21,476 bases of DNA from UBA1756 sp045132235 (lineage in GTDB: Bacteria; Bacteroidota; Bacteroidia; Bacteroidales; WCHB1-69), in assembly GCA_045132235.1 (NCBI GenBank), contig JBGURX010000044.1, positions 1 through 21,476 of the forward strand, read 5' to 3'. Below are positions 19,849-21,476 of this stretch, piece by piece (position 1 is the first letter of the stretch; each line of letters opens with the position of its first letter). A program made the translations under genes and the position numbers. The notes under the pieces were generated by a model that saw only the letters and a list, made by a program, of their open reading frames with translations, was not told the DNA's origin and did no database searches.

Positions 19849-21476
19849 GTGATTGAAAATACGAGAAATTTCCTGCGTTTCCGGTCGGCCATCATCCTGA
19901 TGCTGCTGCTTTGCTGCGGCATGATGACCGCATGGGCACAATATACCACCCAACTGAAAGGACGCGTGGTGGACACCTACGGCAATCCCGTTGAGAATGT
20001 GCTGATTACGTGCGCTCACAACAGCACCACTATCTTCAGCCAGGCAGAGGGCAACTTCACCATCACCATACCCGTGAACCGCGAAATCGGCATTCATTTC
20101 CAACACATTTCATATTTCGACACCACCCTGTACGTGAAGGTGCCCCGCGGCACCGACACCAGCATCGTGATGGTGCTGACCGCCAACGGCGAAATGCTGG
20201 ACGGGCTGACGGTAACCGACAAATATGCCGACTCGTACACCCGCATCGACCCGAAGGCATCTTTCACCATGCCGACCCCAAGCGGCGGCGTGGAGGCGCT
20301 CATCAAGTCGATGCCGGGCGCATCATCCACCAACGAGCTAAGCAACCAGTACAACGTGCGCGGCGGCAACTACGACGAGAACCTCGTGTTTGTGAACGAC
20401 ATACAGATCTATCGTCCCTTCCTCGTGCGCAGCGCCCAACAAGAGGGAATGGGCTTCGTGAACCTCGACCTCGCCAAGAACGTGCGCTTCTCGGCCGGCG
20501 GCTTCGAAGCGAAATACGGTGACAAAATGTCGTCGGTGCTGGATGTGGAGTACAAAAAGCCGGTGAACTACGGCGGCGGCTTTACCCTCAGCTTCCTCGG
20601 CGCCACCGCCTACGCAGAAGGCAACGTCAACAACAAGTTCACCTTTCTCGTGGGCGCCCGCTACAAGACCAACAGCTACCTCTTCCGGTCGTTGGAGACC
20701 AAAGGCACCTACAAGCCCAACTTCTTCGACCTGCAGATGCTGTTGACCTGGAAACTGTCGGACAAATGGAGCCTCGACCTTTTGGGCAACTTCTCGCGCA
20801 ACTCCTACAAATACATCCCCGAAGACCGCGAGACCAACTTCGGCACCTTTGCACAGTCGAGACGAATCACCATCTACTACGATGGTCAGGAGGTGGACAA
20901 CTACGAGAACTATTTAGGCGGCCTCACGCTGACCTACCAGCCCAACCAACGCGACCAGTACCGTCTTATTCTCTCTTCCTATTATGCCAAAGAGACAGAG
21001 ACTTACGACCTGCAAAGCCAGTACTGGCTGAGCGACATCGAGGCAGACCTCGGCAGCGAGAGCGACGAGATCGCGCAGGTGACCGACGTGCGCGGCTACG
21101 GCACTTTCCTTGAACACGCCCGCAACCGGCTCACCGCCGTGGTGGCCACCGCCGACCTGCGCGGACAGCACACCTTCCCCAGCAACAAGATTGAATGGGG
21201 CATGAAGGTGCAGAACGAAATCATCCACGACCATATCAAAGAGTGGACCATGTTTGACTCCAGTGGTTACACCCTCCCCTGCCCTGCCACCACACCCGGC
21301 GTGGAGGTACCATGGAACGACCCATCGCGCATCTTGGACTTCGGCACTTTCTTCACCGCCGACAACGCTCTCAACACGGTCAGACTCATCGGGTTCATTC
21401 AATCCACATGGACGATTGACAAAGACCAGAAGTGGGTACTCTACAGCGGGTTGCGCACACACTACTGGACCTTCAA
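19849..21476 (+). CDS. TonB-dependent receptor, 5' part (runs off the window)
   Basis: The first 542 residues of an outer-membrane TonB-dependent receptor. Signal peptide 1-30 (RNFLRFRS then a hydrophobic core ending TAWAQ). Residues ~33-113 form a carboxypeptidase-regulatory-like beta-sandwich (LKGRVVDTYGNPVENVLI). The plug domain spans ~130-235: GGVEALIKSMPGASS, NQYNVRGGNYDENLVFVNDIQIY and FEAKYGDKMSSVLDVEYKKP. The rest is the start of the beta-barrel. The ligand is unknown; no SusD-type partner is visible before the edge. An in-frame TAG at 19840 leaves GTG at 19849 as the only reasonable start, because the next ATG (19900) would cut into the signal peptide. The reading frame stays open to the last base, so the gene continues past the right edge. 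Confidence 0.92.
   Translation, partial: MIENTRNFLRFRSAIILMLLLCCGMMTAWAQYTTQLKGRVVDTYGNPVENVLITCAHNSTTIFSQAEGNFTITIPVNREIGIHFQHISYFDTTLYVKVPRGTDTSIVMVLTANGEMLDGLTVTDKYADSYTRIDPKASFTMPTPSGGVEALIKSMPGASSTNELSNQYNVRGGNYDENLVFVNDIQIYRPFLVRSAQQEGMGFVNLDLAKNVRFSAGGFEAKYGDKMSSVLDVEYKKPVNYGGGFTLSFLGATAYAEGNVNNKFTFLVGARYKTNSYLFRSLETKGTYKPNFFDLQMLLTWKLSDKWSLDLLGNFSRNSYKYIPEDRETNFGTFAQSRRITIYYDGQEVDNYENYLGGLTLTYQPNQRDQYRLILSSYYAKETETYDLQSQYWLSDIEADLGSESDEIAQVTDVRGYGTFLEHARNRLTAVVATADLRGQHTFPSNKIEWGMKVQNEIIHDHIKEWTMFDSSGYTLPCPATTPGVEVPWNDPSRILDFGTFFTADNALNTVRLIGFIQSTWTIDKDQKWVLYSGLRTHYWTF

Overview
The window looks like a chromosomal segment of a member of the Bacteroidota, most likely the Bacteroidales. 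Evidence: several upstream regions carry the Bacteroidota -7 box TAnnTTTG, twice with a TTG/TTTG element exactly 19 bp upstream; translation signals are A-rich rather than Shine-Dalgarno; and the gene families are typical of that phylum (DUF5606, DUF4153, DUF4292, FISUMP, a type IX secretion C-terminal sorting domain, a TonB-dependent receptor with a carboxypeptidase-regulatory-like domain). No tRNA, rRNA, CRISPR array, transposase or integrase was recognised.

Layout. (1) 84-2092, minus strand: a three-gene set of unknown function, made of two paralogous proteins (basic patch, Gly/Ala-zipper membrane segment, very acidic tail) and a small zinc-ribbon protein. (2) 2213-5877, plus strand: a tight cluster of a lipoprotein, a DUF5606 protein, a polysaccharide-deacetylase-like protein and the rRNA/tRNA methylase RlmN. 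(3) 5926-7788, plus: a GT-C-type membrane glycosyltransferase of lower GC than its neighbours, bracketed by a 41-bp direct repeat (40/41 identical) of the 3' end of rlmN. This is the most striking structural signal in the window. (4) 7897-11405, minus: an Xaa-Pro aminopeptidase followed by an exported M3 peptidyl-dipeptidase, an apparent peptide-degrading operon with a clear promoter. (5) 11406-11738: an AT-rich divergent control region. (6) 11739-15056, plus: an exported FISUMP-domain protein with an internal sorting-domain-like module, then a DUF4153 membrane protein. (7) 15184-18680, plus: a large adhesin-like T9SS cargo protein, a PsbP/DcrB-like exported protein and a DUF4292 (LolA-like) exported protein. 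(8) 18689-19697, plus: an IspD-family cytidylyltransferase, then ribosomal protein L28 with its own promoter and terminator. (9) 19849 to the right edge: the start of a TonB-dependent receptor that begins with GTG and runs out of the window.

Taken together this is mostly core chromosome with a strong cell-envelope theme: export, outer-membrane uptake, peptide digestion, glycan modification and isoprenoid precursor supply. The parts that stand out are the repeat-flanked glycosyltransferase insertion next to rlmN, the acidic/Gly-zipper/zinc-ribbon cluster, and the FISUMP protein with its displaced sorting-like domain.
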